NCBI RefSeq assembly: GCF_037975245.1
Contig: NC_092565.1
Coordinates: 1,620,499 to 1,684,498 of the forward strand
Source of the DNA: Apostichopus japonicus
Taxonomy: Eukaryota; Echinodermata; Holothuroidea; Aspidochirotida; Stichopodidae
Direction: 5' to 3'
DNA length: 64,000 nucleotides
Made by a program: the position numbers and the translations under genes. Each line of letters starts with the position of its first letter. Position 1 is the first letter of the stretch. The notes beneath the pieces are model-generated. The model searched no databases, was not told where the DNA came from, and saw only the letters and a list, made by a program, of their open reading frames with translations. Shown here one piece after another: positions 1 through 13,140 of the stretch.

Positions 1-384
1 ACTGATCAATAGAATGTTCGATACCCATTAATCGAATGTTCGACACCGATCAATCGAATGTTTGACACCCATCAATCTAATGTGCGACACCGAGCAATCG
101 AATGTTCGACACCGATCAATCGAATATGCGACACGGATCACACGAATGTGCGACACCGATTAATCTAATGTGCGACACCCATCATTCGAATGTGCGACAC
201 CGATCAATCGAATGTGCGACACCCATCAATCGAATGTACTACACCGTTTAATCGAAAATTCGGCACCAATCAATCGAATGTGCGACACCCATCATCGAAT
301 GTTCGACACCGATCAATCGAATGTACGGCACCGATCAATCGGATGTGCGACACCGATCAATCGAATGTTCGGCACCGATCAATC

Positions 385-1130
385 GGAAGTACGACACTGA
401 TCAATCGGATGTGCGACACTGATCAATCGAATGTTCGGCACCGATCAATCGAATGTTCGATACCCATTAATCGAATGTGCGACACCCATCAATCGAATAT
501 TACGCCCAGATCAATCGAATTTGCGACACCGATCAATCGAATGTACGACACCGATTAATCGAATATGCGGCACCCATCAATCGAATGTGCGACACCCATC
601 AATCGAATGGTCGACACCGATCAATCGAATGTACGGCACCGATCAATCGGATGTGCGACATCAATCGAATGCATGACACCCATCAATCGAATTTGCCACA
701 CCCATCAAACGAATATGCGACACCGATCAATCGAATGTGCGACACCGATCAATCAAATTTGAGACACCAATCAATCGAATGTGCGGCACCGATCAATCGA
801 ATGTGCGGCACCGATCAATCGAATGTTCGACACGGATCAATCGAATGTACGATACCCATTAATCGAATGTGCGACACCGATCAATCGAATGTGCGGCACC
901 TATCAATCGAATGTACGATACCCATTAATCGAATGTTCGACACCGATCAATGGAATGTGCTACACCCATCAATCTAATGTGCGACACCCATCAATCGAAT
1001 GTGCGACACGGATCAATCGAATGTGCGACACCGATCAATCCAATGGGCGACACCGATCAATCGAATGTACGGCACCCATCAATCGAATTTGCGACACACA
1101 TCAATCTAATGTGCGACACCGATCAATGGA
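385..1130 (+). repeat. Segmental duplication, 1,997-bp displacement, copy 1
   Basis: This segment recurs about 1,997 bp downstream (near 2382-3083), with the shared private variants ATTACGCCCAGATC, the 18-bp monomer and a CACCTATC monomer. Near 924-967 the downstream copy lacks 44 bp (two monomers), so the displacement drops to 1,953. Between the two start points I count one 18-bp and one 21-bp monomer. Thus 1,997 + 5 = 2,002 = 91 x 22, and the duplication is in monomer register. Confidence 0.85.
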
Positions 1131-1425
1131 ATTTTCGACACGGATCAATCGAATGTACGATACCCATTAATCGAATGTACATTACCCATCAATCGAATTT
1201 GCGACACCCATCATTCGAATGTGCGACAGCGATAATCGAATGTGCGACACCGATCAATCGAATGTTCGGCACAGATCAATCTAATGTGCGGCACGGATCA
1301 ATCGAATGTGCAACACCGATCAATCGAATGTGCCACACCGATCACTCGAATGTGTGGCACCGATAAATCGAATGTGCGACACCCATCAATCGAATGTGCG
1401 ACACCGATCAATCGAATGTGCGACA

Positions 1426-1945
1426 CCCATCAATCGAATGTACGACACCGTTTAATCGAAAATGCGGCAACCATCAATCGAATTTGCGACACCCATCAAT
1501 GGAATGTTAGACACCGATCAATCGAATGTACGTCACCGATCAATCGGATGTGCGACACCGATCAATCTAATGTGCGACACCCATCAATCGAATGTGCGAC
1601 ACCGATCAATCGAATGTACCGCACCGATCAATCGGATGTGCGACACCCATCAATCGAATTTGCCACACCCATCAATCGAATATGCGACACCGATCAATCG
1701 AATGTGCGACACCGATCAATCGAATTTGAGACACCGATCAATCGTATGTGCGGCACCGATCAATCGAATGTGCGGTACCGATCAATCGAATGTTCGACAC
1801 GGATCAATCGAATGTACGATACCCATTAATCGAATGTGCGACACCGATCAATCGAATGTGCGGCACCCATCAATCGAATGTACGATACCCATTAATCGAA
1901 TTTTCGACACGGATCAATCGAATATACGATACCCATCAATCTAAT
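1426..1945 (+). repeat. Older duplication, 1,712-bp displacement, copy 1
   Basis: The order of variant monomers here, including CCGTTTAATCGAAAA at 1448, is repeated at 3138-3657 with the same landmark at 3160. The copies differ by many substitutions, so this looks like one of the oldest recognisable duplications in the window. The displacement of 1,712 becomes 1,716 = 78 x 22 after adding back the 4-bp deficit of the 18-bp monomer near 2656. Confidence 0.78.
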
Positions 1946-2215
1946 GTGCGACACCGATCAATCGAATGTGCGACACGGATCAATCGAATGTGCAACACCG
2001 ATCAATCGAATGTGCCACACCGATCACTTGAATGTGCGGCACCGATAAATCGAATGTGCGACACGGATCACACAAATTTGCGACACCGATCAATCTAATG
2101 TACGACACCCATCAATCTAATGTGCGACACCGATCAATCGAATGTGCGACACGGATCAATCGAATGTGCAACACCGATCAATCGAATGTGCCACACCGAT
2201 CACTTGAATGTGCCA
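1935..2215 (+). repeat. Local 8-monomer (176-bp) duplication
   Basis: A run of variant monomers (CACGGATC, then GCAACACC, GCCACACC, and an ATCACTTG monomer) occurs twice. The diagnostic CACTTG is at 2025 and 2201, exactly 176 bp apart, or 8 x 22. The monomers after CACTTG differ between copies (GCGGCACC against GCCACACC). Confidence 0.85.
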
Positions 2216-2381
2216 CACCGATCAATCTAATGTGCGACACCCATCAATCGAATGTGCGACACCGATCAATCGAATGTGCGACACGGATCAATCGAAAATA
2301 CGACACCGTTTAATCGAAAATGCGGCACCCATCAATCGAATGTGCGACACCCATCAATCGAATGTTCGACACCGATCAATC

Positions 2382-3083
2382 GAATGTACGACACTGATCA
2401 ATCGGATGTGCGACACTGATCAATCGAATGTTCGGCACCGATCAATCGAATGTTCGATACCCATTAATCGAATGTGCGACACCCATCAATCGAATATTAC
2501 GCCCAGATCAATCGAATTTGCGACACCGATCAATCGAATGTACGACACCGATTAATCGAATATGCGGCACCCATCAATCGAATGTGCGACACCCATCAAT
2601 CGAATGGTCGACACCGATCAATCGAATGTACGGCACCGATCAATCGGATGTGCGACATCAATCGAATGCATGACACCCATCAATCGAATTTGCCACACCC
2701 ATCAATCGAATATGCGACACCGATCAATCGAATGTGCGACACCGATCAATCAAATTTGAGACACCGATCAATCGAATGTGCGGCACCGATCAATCGAATG
2801 TGCGGCACCGATCAATCGAATGTTCGACACGGATCAATCGAATGTACGATACCCATTAATCGAATGTGCGACACCGATCAATCGAATGTGCGGCACCTAT
2901 CAATCGAATGTACGATACCCATCAATCTAATGTGCGACACCCATCAATCGAATGTGCGACACGGATCAATCGAATGTGCGACACCGATCAATCCAATGGG
3001 CGACACCGATCAATCGAATGTACGGCACCCATCAATCGAATTTGCGACACACATCAATCTAATGTGCGACACCGATCAATCGA
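2382..3083 (+). repeat. Segmental duplication, 1,997-bp displacement, copy 2
   Basis: This is the second copy of the segment at 385-1130. It shares the ATTACGCCCAGATC monomer (2494 against 497) and the 18-bp monomer. It lacks two monomers relative to copy 1 near 2921. The landmark CCAATGGG falls at 1040 in copy 1 and 2993 here, a distance of 1,953, which confirms the 44-bp difference. Confidence 0.85.
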
Positions 3084-3137
3084 ATGTTCGACCCGGATCC
3101 ATCGAATGTGCGACACCGATCAATCGAATGTGCGACA

Positions 3138-3657
3138 CCCATCAAACGAATGTACGACACCGTTTAATCGAAAATGCGGCACCCATCAATCGAATGTGCG
3201 ACACCCATCAATCGAATGTTCGACACCTATCAATCGAATGTACGGCACCGATCAATCGGATGTGCGACACCGATCAATCTAATGAGCGAAACCCATCAAT
3301 CGAATGTGCGACACGGATCAATCGAATGTACGGCACCGATCAATCGGATGTGCGACACCCATCAATCGAATTTGCCACACCCATCAATCGAATATGCGAC
3401 ACCGATCAATCGAATGTGCGACACCGATCAATCGAATTTGAGACACCGATCAATCGAATGTGCGGCACCGATCAATCGAATGTGCGGCACCGATCAATCG
3501 AATGTTCGACACGGATCAATCGAATGTACGATACCCATTAATCGAATGTGCGACACCGATCAATCGAATGTGCGGCACCCATCAATCGAATGTACGATAC
3601 CCATTAATCGAATGTTCGACACCGATCAATCGAATGTGCTACACCCATCAATCTAAT
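3138..3657 (+). repeat. Older duplication, 1,712-bp displacement, copy 2
   Basis: This is the downstream partner of 1426-1945. It has the same succession of GCCACACCC, AATATGCG, TTGAGACACC and TGCGGCACC monomers, with scattered differences such as a CACCTATC monomer and an ATCAAACG monomer. No gene is present. Confidence 0.78.
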
Positions 3658-3800
3658 GTGCGACACCCATCAATCGAATGTGCGACACGGATCAATCGAA
3701 TGTGCGACACCGATCAATCCAATGGGCGACACCGATCAATCGAATGTACGTTACCCATCAATCGAATTTGCGACACACATCAGTCTAATGTGCGACAGCG

Positions 3801-5850
3801 ATAATGGAATGTGCGACACCGATCAATCGAATGTTCGGCACAGATCAATCTAATGTGCGGCACCGATCAATCGAATGTGCGACACCCATCAATCGAATGT
3901 TCGACACCGATCAATCGAATGTGCGACACCGATCAATCGAATGTGCGACACCCATCAATCGAATGTGCGACACCCATCAATCGAATGTGCGACACCGATC
4001 AATCCAATGGGCGACACCGATCAATCGAATGTACGGGACCCATCAATCGAATTTGCGACACACGTCAATCTAATGTGCGACACCGATCAATCGAATGTTC
4101 GACACGGATCAATCGAATGTACGATACCCATTAATCGAATGTACATTACCCATCATTCAAATTTTCGACATCCATCATTCGAATGTGCGACAGCGATAAT
4201 CGAATGTGCGACACCGATCAATCGAATGTTCGGCACAGAACAATCTAATGTGCGGCTTCGATCATTCGAATGTGCGACACCCATCAATCGAATGTGCGAC
4301 ACCGATCAATCGAATGTTCGACACCGATCAATCGAATGTTTGACACCGATCAATCGAATGTTCGGCACAGATCAATCTAATGTTCGATACCCATTAATCG
4401 AATGTGCGACACCCATCAATCTAATGTGCGACACCGAACAATCGAATATTCGACACCGATCAATCGAATGTGCGACACGGATCACACGAATGTGCGACAC
4501 CCATCAATTGAATTTGAAACCGATCAATCGAATGTGCGACACCGATCAATCGAATATGCGACACCGATCAATCGAATATGCGACACCCATTAATCTAATT
4601 TGAGACACCGATCAATCGAATATGCGGCACCGATCAATCGAATGTGCGACACCGATCAATCGAATGTTCGACACGGATCAATCGAATGTACGATACCCAT
4701 TAATCGAATGTGCGACATGGATCAATCGAATGTGCGGCACCCATCAATCGAATGTACGATACCCATTAATCGAATGTTCGACACCGGTCAATCGAATGTG
4801 CTACACCCATAAATCTAATGTGCGACACCCATCAATCGAATGTACGATACCCATTAATCGAATGTACATTACCCATCAATCGAATTTGCGACACCCATCA
4901 ATCGAATGTGCGACACCGATCAATCGAATGTGCGTCACCGATCAATCGAATGTTCGACACCGATCAATCAATGTGTGACACCGATCAATCGAATGTGCGG
5001 CACCGATAAATCGAATGTGCGAAACGGATCACACGAATGTGCCACCCCGATCAATCGAATGTGCGACACCGATCAATCGAATGTGCGACACCGATCAATC
5101 GAATGTGCGACACCCATCAATCGAATGTGCGACACCCATCAATCGAATGTGCGACACCGATCAATCCAATGGGCGACACCGATCAATCGAATGTACGGGA
5201 CCCATCAATCGAATTTGCGACACACATCAATCTAATGTGCGACACCGATCAATCGAATGTTCGACACGGATCAATCGAATGTACGATACCCATTAATCGA
5301 ATGTACATTACCCATCAATCGAATTTGCGACACCCATCAATCGAATGTTCGACACCGATCAATCAATGTGTGACACCGATCAATCGAATGTGCGCTACCG
5401 ATAAATCGAATGTGCGACACGGATCACACGAATGTGCCACCCCGATCAATCGAATGTGCGACACCGATCAATCGAATGTGCGACACCGATCAATCGAATG
5501 TGCGACACCCATCAATCGAATGTGCGACATCCATCAATCGAATGTGCGACACCGATCAATCCAATGGGCGACACCGATCAATCGAATGTACGGGACCCAT
5601 CAATCGAATTTGCGACACACGTCAATCTAATGTGCGACACCGATCAATCGAATGTTCGACACGGATCAATCGAATGTACGATACCCATTAATCGAATGTA
5701 CATTACCCATCATTCAAATTTTCGACATCCATCATTCGAATGTGCGACACCCATCAATCGAATGTGCGACACCGATCAATCGAATGTTCGGCACAGAACA
5801 ATCTAATGTGCGGCTTCGATCATTCGAATGTGCGACACCCATCAATCGAA
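3801..5850 (+). repeat. Satellite block with nested duplications
   Basis: This stretch is pure satellite. A landmark group (CCAATGGGCGACACC, then ACGGGACCC, then a CACACGTC or CACACATC monomer) recurs near 4004, 5167, 5562 and, beyond this block, 6593. Displacements are 395, 1,031 and 1,426 bp. The part near 4450-4710 reappears near 5900-6160 displaced 1,448 bp; a one-monomer loss then brings the displacement to 1,426. A monomer group containing a 21-bp CAGCGATAATCG unit near 4193 is missing (87 bp, four monomers) from the related stretch near 6780. No gene is present. Confidence 0.85.
4941..5710 (+). repeat. 395-bp (18-monomer) tandem duplication
   Basis: Bases 4941-5315 match 5336-5710 at a displacement of 395 bp. 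The shared marker is a 21-bp monomer reading CGATCAATCAATG at 4961 and 5356. It recurs at 6387 (1,426 bp from the first) and, with one substitution, at 13995. Since 395 + 1 = 396 = 18 x 22, the duplication is in register. The copies diverge near 5316/5711, where copy 2 switches to a CATTCAAATTTTCG variant. Confidence 0.87.
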
Positions 5851-8800
5851 TGTGCGACACCGATCAATCGAATGTTCGACACCGATCAATCGAATGTTTG
5901 ACACCGATCAATCGAATGTGCGACACGGATCACACGAATGTGCGACACCCATCAATTGAATTTGAAACCGATCAATCGAATGTGCGACACCGATCAATCG
6001 AATATGCGACACCGATCAATCGAATATGCGACACCCATTAATCTAATTTGAGACACCGATCAATCGAATATGCGGCACCGATCAATCGAATGTGCGACAC
6101 CGATCAATCGAATGTTCGACACGGATCAATCGAATGTGCGATACCCATTAATCGAATGTGCGGCACCCATCAATCGAATGTACGATACCCATTAATCGAA
6201 TGTTCGACACCGGTCAATCGAATGTGCTACACCCATAAATCTAATGTGCGACACCCATCAATCGAATGTACGATACCCATTAATCGAATGTACATTACCC
6301 ATCAATCGAATTTGCGACACCCATCAATCGAATGTGCGACACCGATCAATCGAATGTGCGTCACCGATCAATCGAATGTTCGACACCGATCAATCAATGT
6401 GTGACACCGATCAATCGAATGTGCGGCACCGATAAATCGAATGTGCGACACGGATCACACGAATGTGCCACCCCGATCAATCGAATGTGCGACACCGATC
6501 AATCGAATGTGCGACACCGATCAATCGAATGTGCGACACCCATCAATCGAATGTGCGACACCCATCAATCGAATGTGCGACACCGATCAATCCAATGGGC
6601 GACACCGATCAATCGAATGTACGGGACCCATCAATCGAATTTGCGACACACGTCAATCTAATGTGCGACACCGATCAATCGAATGTTCGACACGGATCAA
6701 TCGAATGTACGATACCCATTAATCGAATGTACATTACCCATCATTCAAATTTTCGACATCCATCATTCGAATGTGCGACACCCATCAATCGAATGTGCGA
6801 CACCGATCAATCGAATGTTCGACACCGATCAATCGAATGTTTGACACCGATCAATCGAATGTTCGGCACAGATCAATCTAATGTTCGAAACCCATTAATC
6901 GAATGTGCGACACCCATCAATCTAATGTGCGACACCGAACAATCGAATATTCGACACCGATCAATCGAATGTGCGACACGGATCACACGAATGTGCGACA
7001 CCCATCAATTGAATTTGAAACCGATCAATCGAATGTGCGACACCGATCAATCGAATATGCGACACCGATCAATCGAATATGCGACACCCATTAATCTAAT
7101 GTGCGACACCGATCAATCGAATGTGCGACACCGATCAATCGAATGTGCGACACCGATCAATCGAATGTGCCACACCGATCAATCGAATGTGCGGCACCGA
7201 TAAATCGAATGTGCGACACAGATCACACGAATGTGCCACCCCGATCAATCGAATGTGCGACACCGATCAATCGAATGTGCGACACCGATCAATCGAATGT
7301 GCGGCACCGATCAATCGAATGTTCGACACCGATCAATCGAATGTTCGACACCGATCAATCGAATGTGTGACACGGATCATACGAATGTGCCACCCCGATC
7401 AATCGAATGTTCGACACAGATCACAAGAATGTGCGACACCGATCAATCGAATGTGCGACACCCATCAATCGAATGTGCGACACCGATCAATCGAATGTGC
7501 GACACCGATCAATCGAATGTACGGGACCCATCAATCGAATTTGCGACACACATCAATCTAATGTGCGACACCGATCAATCGAATGTTCGACACGGATCAA
7601 TCGAATGTACGATACCCATTAATCGAATGTACATTACCCATCAATCAAATTTTCGACACCCATCATTCGAATGTGCGACAGCGATAATCGAATGTGCGAC
7701 ACCGATCAATCGAATGTTCGGCACAGATCAATCTAATGTGCGGCTTCGATCAATCGAATGTGCGACACCCATCAATCGAATGTGCGACACCGATCAATCG
7801 AATGTGAGACACCGATCAATCGAATGTTTGACACCGATCAATCGAATCTTCGGCACAGATCAATCTAATGTTCGATACCCATTAATCGAATGTGCGACAC
7901 CCATCAATCTAATGTGCGACACCGAACAATCGAATGTTCGACACCGATCAATCGAATGTGCGACACGGATCACACGAATGTGCGACACCCATCAATTGAA
8001 TTTGAAACCGATCAATCGAATGTGCGACACCGATCAATCGAATATGCGACACCCATCAATCGAATATGCGACACCGATCAATGGAATGTTCGACACCGAT
8101 CAATCGAATGTGTGGCACCGATCAATCGAATGTGAGACACCGATCAATCGAATGTGCGGCAACGATCAATCGAATGTGCGGCACCGATCAATCGAATGTT
8201 CGACACAGATCAATCGAATGTTCGATACCCATCAATCGAATGTTCGACACCGATCAATCGAATGTTTGACACCCATCAATCTAATGTGCGACATCGAGCA
8301 ATCGAATGTTCGACACCGATCAATCGAATGTGCGACATGGATCACACGAATGTGCGACACCGATCAATCTAATGTGCGACACCCATCAATCGAATGTGCA
8401 ACATGGATCACACGAATGTGCGACACCGATCAATCTAATGTGCGACACCCATCAATCGAATGTGCGACACGGATCAATCGAATGTGCGACACCCATCAAT
8501 CGAATGTGCGACACCGATCAATCGAATGTGCCACACCGATCAATCGAATGTGCCACACCGATCAATCGAATGTGCCACACCGATCAATCGAATGTGCGGC
8601 ACCGATAAATCGAATGTGCGACACGCATCACACGAATGTGCGACACAGATCACACGAATGTGCCACCCCGATCAATCGAATGTGCGACACCGATCAATCG
8701 AATGTGCGACACCGATCAATCGAATGTGCGACACCGATCAATCGAATGTTCGACACCGATCAATCGAATGTTCGATACCCATTAATCGAATGTGCGGCAC

Positions 8801-9524
8801 CGAACAATCTAATGTTCGACACCGATCAATCGAATGTGCGACACGGATCACACGAATGTGCGACACCCATCAATTGAATTTGAAACCGATCAATCGAATG
8901 TGCGACACCGATCAATCGAATATGCGACACCCATCAATCGAATATGCGACACCGATCAATGGAATGTTCGATACCGATCAATCGAATGTGTGGCACCCAT
9001 CAATCGAATGTGCGACACCGATCAATCGAATGTGCGGCACCCCTCAATCGAATGTTCGATACCCATTAATCGAATGTTGGACACCGATCAATCGAATGTG
9101 CGACACCGATCAATCGAATGTGCGGCACCCATCAATCGAATGTACGATACCCATTAATCGAATGTTCGACACCGATCAATCGAATGTGCTACACCCATCA
9201 ATCTAATGTGCGACACCCATCAATCGAATGTGCGACACGGATCAATCGAATGTGCGACACCGATCAATCCAATGGGCGACACCGATCAATCGAATGTACG
9301 GGACCCATCAATCGAATTTGCGACACACATCAATCTAATGTGCGACACCGATCAATCGAATGTTCGACACGGATCCATCGAATGTACGATACCCATTAAT
9401 CGAATGTACATTACCCATCAATCGAATTTGCGACACCCATCATTCGAATGTGCGACAGCGATAATCGAATGTGCGACACCGATCAATCGAAAGTTCGGCA
9501 CAGATCAATCTAATGTGCGGCACC

Positions 9525-10950
9525 GATCAATCGCATATGCGACACCCATCAAGAGAATGTGCAACACGGATCACATGAATGTACCACCCCGATCAATCGT
9601 ATGTGCGACATCGATAAATCGAATGTGCGACACGGATCACACGAATGTGCAACACTGATCAATCGAATGTTCGACACGGATCAATCGGATGTACGACACT
9701 GATCAATCAGATGTGCAACACTGATCAATCGAATGTTCGGCACCGAACAATCGAATGTTCGAAACCCATTAATCGAATGTGCGACACGGATCAATCGAAT
9801 GTGCCACACCGATCAATCGAATGTGCCACACCGATCAATCGAATGTGCGACACCCATCAATTGAATTTGAAACCGATCAATCGAATGTGCGACACCGATC
9901 AATCGAAATGCGACACCGATCAATCGAATGTGCGACACCCATCAATCTAATGTGCGACACCGATCAATCGAATGTGCGACACCGATCAATCGAATGTGCC
10001 ACACCGATCAATCGAATGTGCGGCACCGATCAATCGAATGTTCGGCACAGATCAATCTAATGTGCGGCTTCGATCAATCGAATGTGCGACACCCATCAAT
10101 CGAATGTGCGACACCGATCAATCGAATTTTCGACACCGATCAATCGAATGTTTGACACCGATCAATCGAATGTTCGGCACAGATCAATCTAATGTTCGAT
10201 ACCCATTAATCGAATGTGCGACACCCATCAGTTGAATTTGAAACCGATCAATCGAATGTGCGACACCGATCAATCGAATATGCGACACCCATCAATCGAA
10301 TATGCGACACCGATCAATGGAATGTTCGACACCGATCAATCGAATGTGTGGCACCGATCAATCGAATGTGAGACACCGATCAATCGAATGTGCGGCAACG
10401 ATCAATCGAATGTGCGGCACCGATCAATCGAATGTTCGACACAGATCAATCGAATAATCGATACCCATGAATCGAATGTTCGACACCGATCAATCGAATG
10501 TTTGACACCCATCAATCTAATGTGCGACACCGAGCAATCGAATGTTCGACACCGATCAATCGAATGTGCGGCAACGATCAATCGTATGTGCGGCACCGAT
10601 CAATCGAATGTTCGACACAGATCAATCGAATGTTCGATACCCATTAATCGAATGTGCGACACCGAGCAATCGAATGTTCGACACCGATCAATCGAATGTG
10701 CGACATGGATCACACGAATGTGCGACACCGATCAATCTAATGTGCGACACCCATCAATCGAATGTGCGACATGGATCACACGAATGTGCGACACCGATCA
10801 ATCTAATGTGCGACACCCATCAATCGAATGTGAGACACCGATCAATCGAATGTGAGACACCTATCAATCGAATGTGCGGCACCGATCAATCGAATGTACG
10901 ATACCCATCAATCTAATGTGCGACACCGATCAATCGAATGTGCGACAAGG
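9525..10950 (+). repeat. 65-monomer higher-order repeat, copy a
   Basis: This is the first unit of a tandem higher-order repeat of 1,426 bp. The landmark is a monomer containing CATCAAGAGAATG (AAGAG at 9551), followed by a CACATGAATG monomer. The distance to the next landmark (10976) is 1,425 because this copy has a single-base deletion near 9906, where it reads TCGAAATGCG instead of TCGAATATGCG. The unit also holds two 20-bp monomers (near 9865 and 10235). Confidence 0.88.
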
Positions 10951-12376
10951 ATCAATCGCATATGCGACACCCATCAAGAGAATGTGCAACACGGATCACA
11001 TGAATGTGCCACCCCGATCAATCGTATGTGCGACATCGATAAATCGAATGTGCGACACGGATCACACGAATGTGCAACACTGATCAATCGAATGTTCGAC
11101 ACGGATCAATCGGATGTACGACACTGATCAATCAGATGTGCAACACTGATCAATCGAATGTTCGGCACCGAACAATCGAATGTTCGAAACCCATTAATCG
11201 AATGTGCGACACGGATCAATCGAATGTGCCACACCGATCAATCGAATGTGCCACACCGATCAATCGAATGTGCGACACCCATCAATTGAATTTGAAACCG
11301 ATCAATCGAATGTGCGACACCGATCAATCGAATATGCGACACCGATCAATCGAATGTGCGACACCCATCAATCTAATGTGCGACACCGATCAATCGAATG
11401 TGCGACACCGATCAATCGAATGTGCCACACCGATCAATCGAATGTGCGGCACCGATCAATCGAATGTTCGGCACAGATCAATCTAATGTGCGGCTTCGAT
11501 CAATCGAATGTGCGACACCCATCAATCGAATGTGCGACACCGATCAATCGAATTTTCGACACCGATCAATCGAATGTTTGACACCGATCAATCGAATGTT
11601 CGGCACAGATCAATCTAATGTTCGATACCCATTAATCGAATGTGCGACACCCATCAGTTGAATTTGAAACCGATCAATCGAATGTGCGACACCGATCAAT
11701 CGAATATGCGACACCCATCAATCGAATATGCGACACCGATCAATGGAATGTTCGACACCGATCAATCGAATGTGTGGCACCGATCAATCGAATGTGAGAC
11801 ACCGATCAATCGAATGTGCGGCAACGATCAATCGAATGTGCGGCACCGATCAATCGAATGTTCGACACAGATCAATCGAATGTTCGATACCCATTAATCG
11901 AATGTTCGACACCGATCAATCGAATGTTTGACACCCATTAATCTAATGTGCGACACCGAGCAATCGAATGTTCGACACCGATCAATCGAATGTGCGGCAA
12001 CGATCAATCGAATGTGCGGCACCGATCAATCGAATGTTCGACACAGATCAATCGAATGTTCGATACCCATTAATCGAATGTGCGACACCGAGCAATCGAA
12101 TGTTCGACACCGATCAATCGAATGTGCGACATGGATCACACGAATGTGCGACACCGATCAATCGAATGTGCGACACCCATCAATCGAATGTGCGACATGG
12201 ATCACACGAATGTGCGACACCGATCAATCTAATGTGCGACACCCATCAATCGAATGTGAGACACCGATCAATCGAATGTGAGACACCTATCAATCGAATG
12301 TGCGGCACCGATCAATCGAATGTACGATACCCATCAATCTAATGTGCGACACCGATCAATCGAATGTGCGACAAGG
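10951..12376 (+). repeat. 65-monomer higher-order repeat, copy b
   Basis: The AAGAG landmark is at 10976 and the next one at 12402, giving 1,426 bp. Two 20-bp monomers lie inside (near 11290 and 11660), so 1,426 + 4 = 1,430 = 65 x 22. Copy b carries CACAAGGATC just before the landmark, whereas copy a has CACCGATC. Confidence 0.9.
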
Positions 12377-13140
12377 ATCAATCGCATATGCGACACCCAT
12401 CAAGAGAATGTGCAACACGGATCACATGAATGTGCCACCCCGATCAATCGTATGTGCGACATCGATAAATCGAATGTGCGACACGGATCACACGAATGTG
12501 CAACACTGATCAATCGAATGTTCGACACGGATCAATCGGATGTACGACACTGATCAATCAGATGTGCAACACTGATCAATCGAATGTTCGGCACCGAACA
12601 ATCGAATGTTCGAAACCCATTAATCGAATGTGCGACACGGATCAATCGAATGTGCCACACCGATCAATCGAATGTGCCACACCGATCAATCGAATGTGCG
12701 ACACCCATCAATTGAATTTGAAACCGATCAATCGAATGTGCGACACCGATCAATCGAATATGCGACACCGATCAATCGAATGTGCGACACCCATCAATCT
12801 AATGTGCGACACCGATCAATCGAATGTGCGACACCGATCAATCGAATGTGCCACACCGATCAATCGAATGTGCGGCACCCATCAATCGAATGTTCGGCAC
12901 AGATCAATCTAATGTGCGGCTTCGATCAATCGAATGTGCGACACCCATCAATCGAATGTGCGACACCGATCAATCGAATTTTCGACACCGATCAATCGAA
13001 TGTTTGACACCGATCAATCGAATGTTCGGCACAGATCAATCTAATGTTCGATACCCATTAATCGAATGTGCGACACCCATCAGTTGAATTTCAAACCGAT
13101 CAATCGAATGTGCGACACCGATCAATCGAATATGCGACAC
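12377..13140 (+). repeat. 65-monomer higher-order repeat, truncated copy c
   Basis: The AAGAG landmark is at 12402. The match to copy b continues to about 13140 and then breaks into a 196-bp local duplication (near 13068 and 13264; nine monomers including one 20-bp form). That local duplication carries the altered 20-bp monomers TTCAAACC and GATTTTGAAACC. Confidence 0.85.

Larger units (their letters stand above)
1..3800 (+). repeat. Diverged proximal block of the satellite
   Basis: This stretch holds only satellite monomers but carries many private variants that are rare or absent later. Examples are a monomer reading ATTACGCCCAGATC near 497 and 2494, and one reading CCGTTTAATCGAAAA at 244, 1448, 2306 and 3160. 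An 18-bp monomer with CCGA deleted lies near 656-662 and again near 2653-2659. Internal duplications (listed separately) are imperfect, with scattered substitutions and small gaps between copies, so they look older than the large duplications further in. No gene is present. Confidence 0.9.

Noticed and set aside
10402-10596. Minus-strand open frames of about 64 codons (also near 30885, 38472, 45552, 49651, 56491 and 57216)
   Set aside because: The reverse strand normally has one TGA per monomer. These frames occur only where a few variant monomers lose it. They are pure satellite with no independent coding signal.
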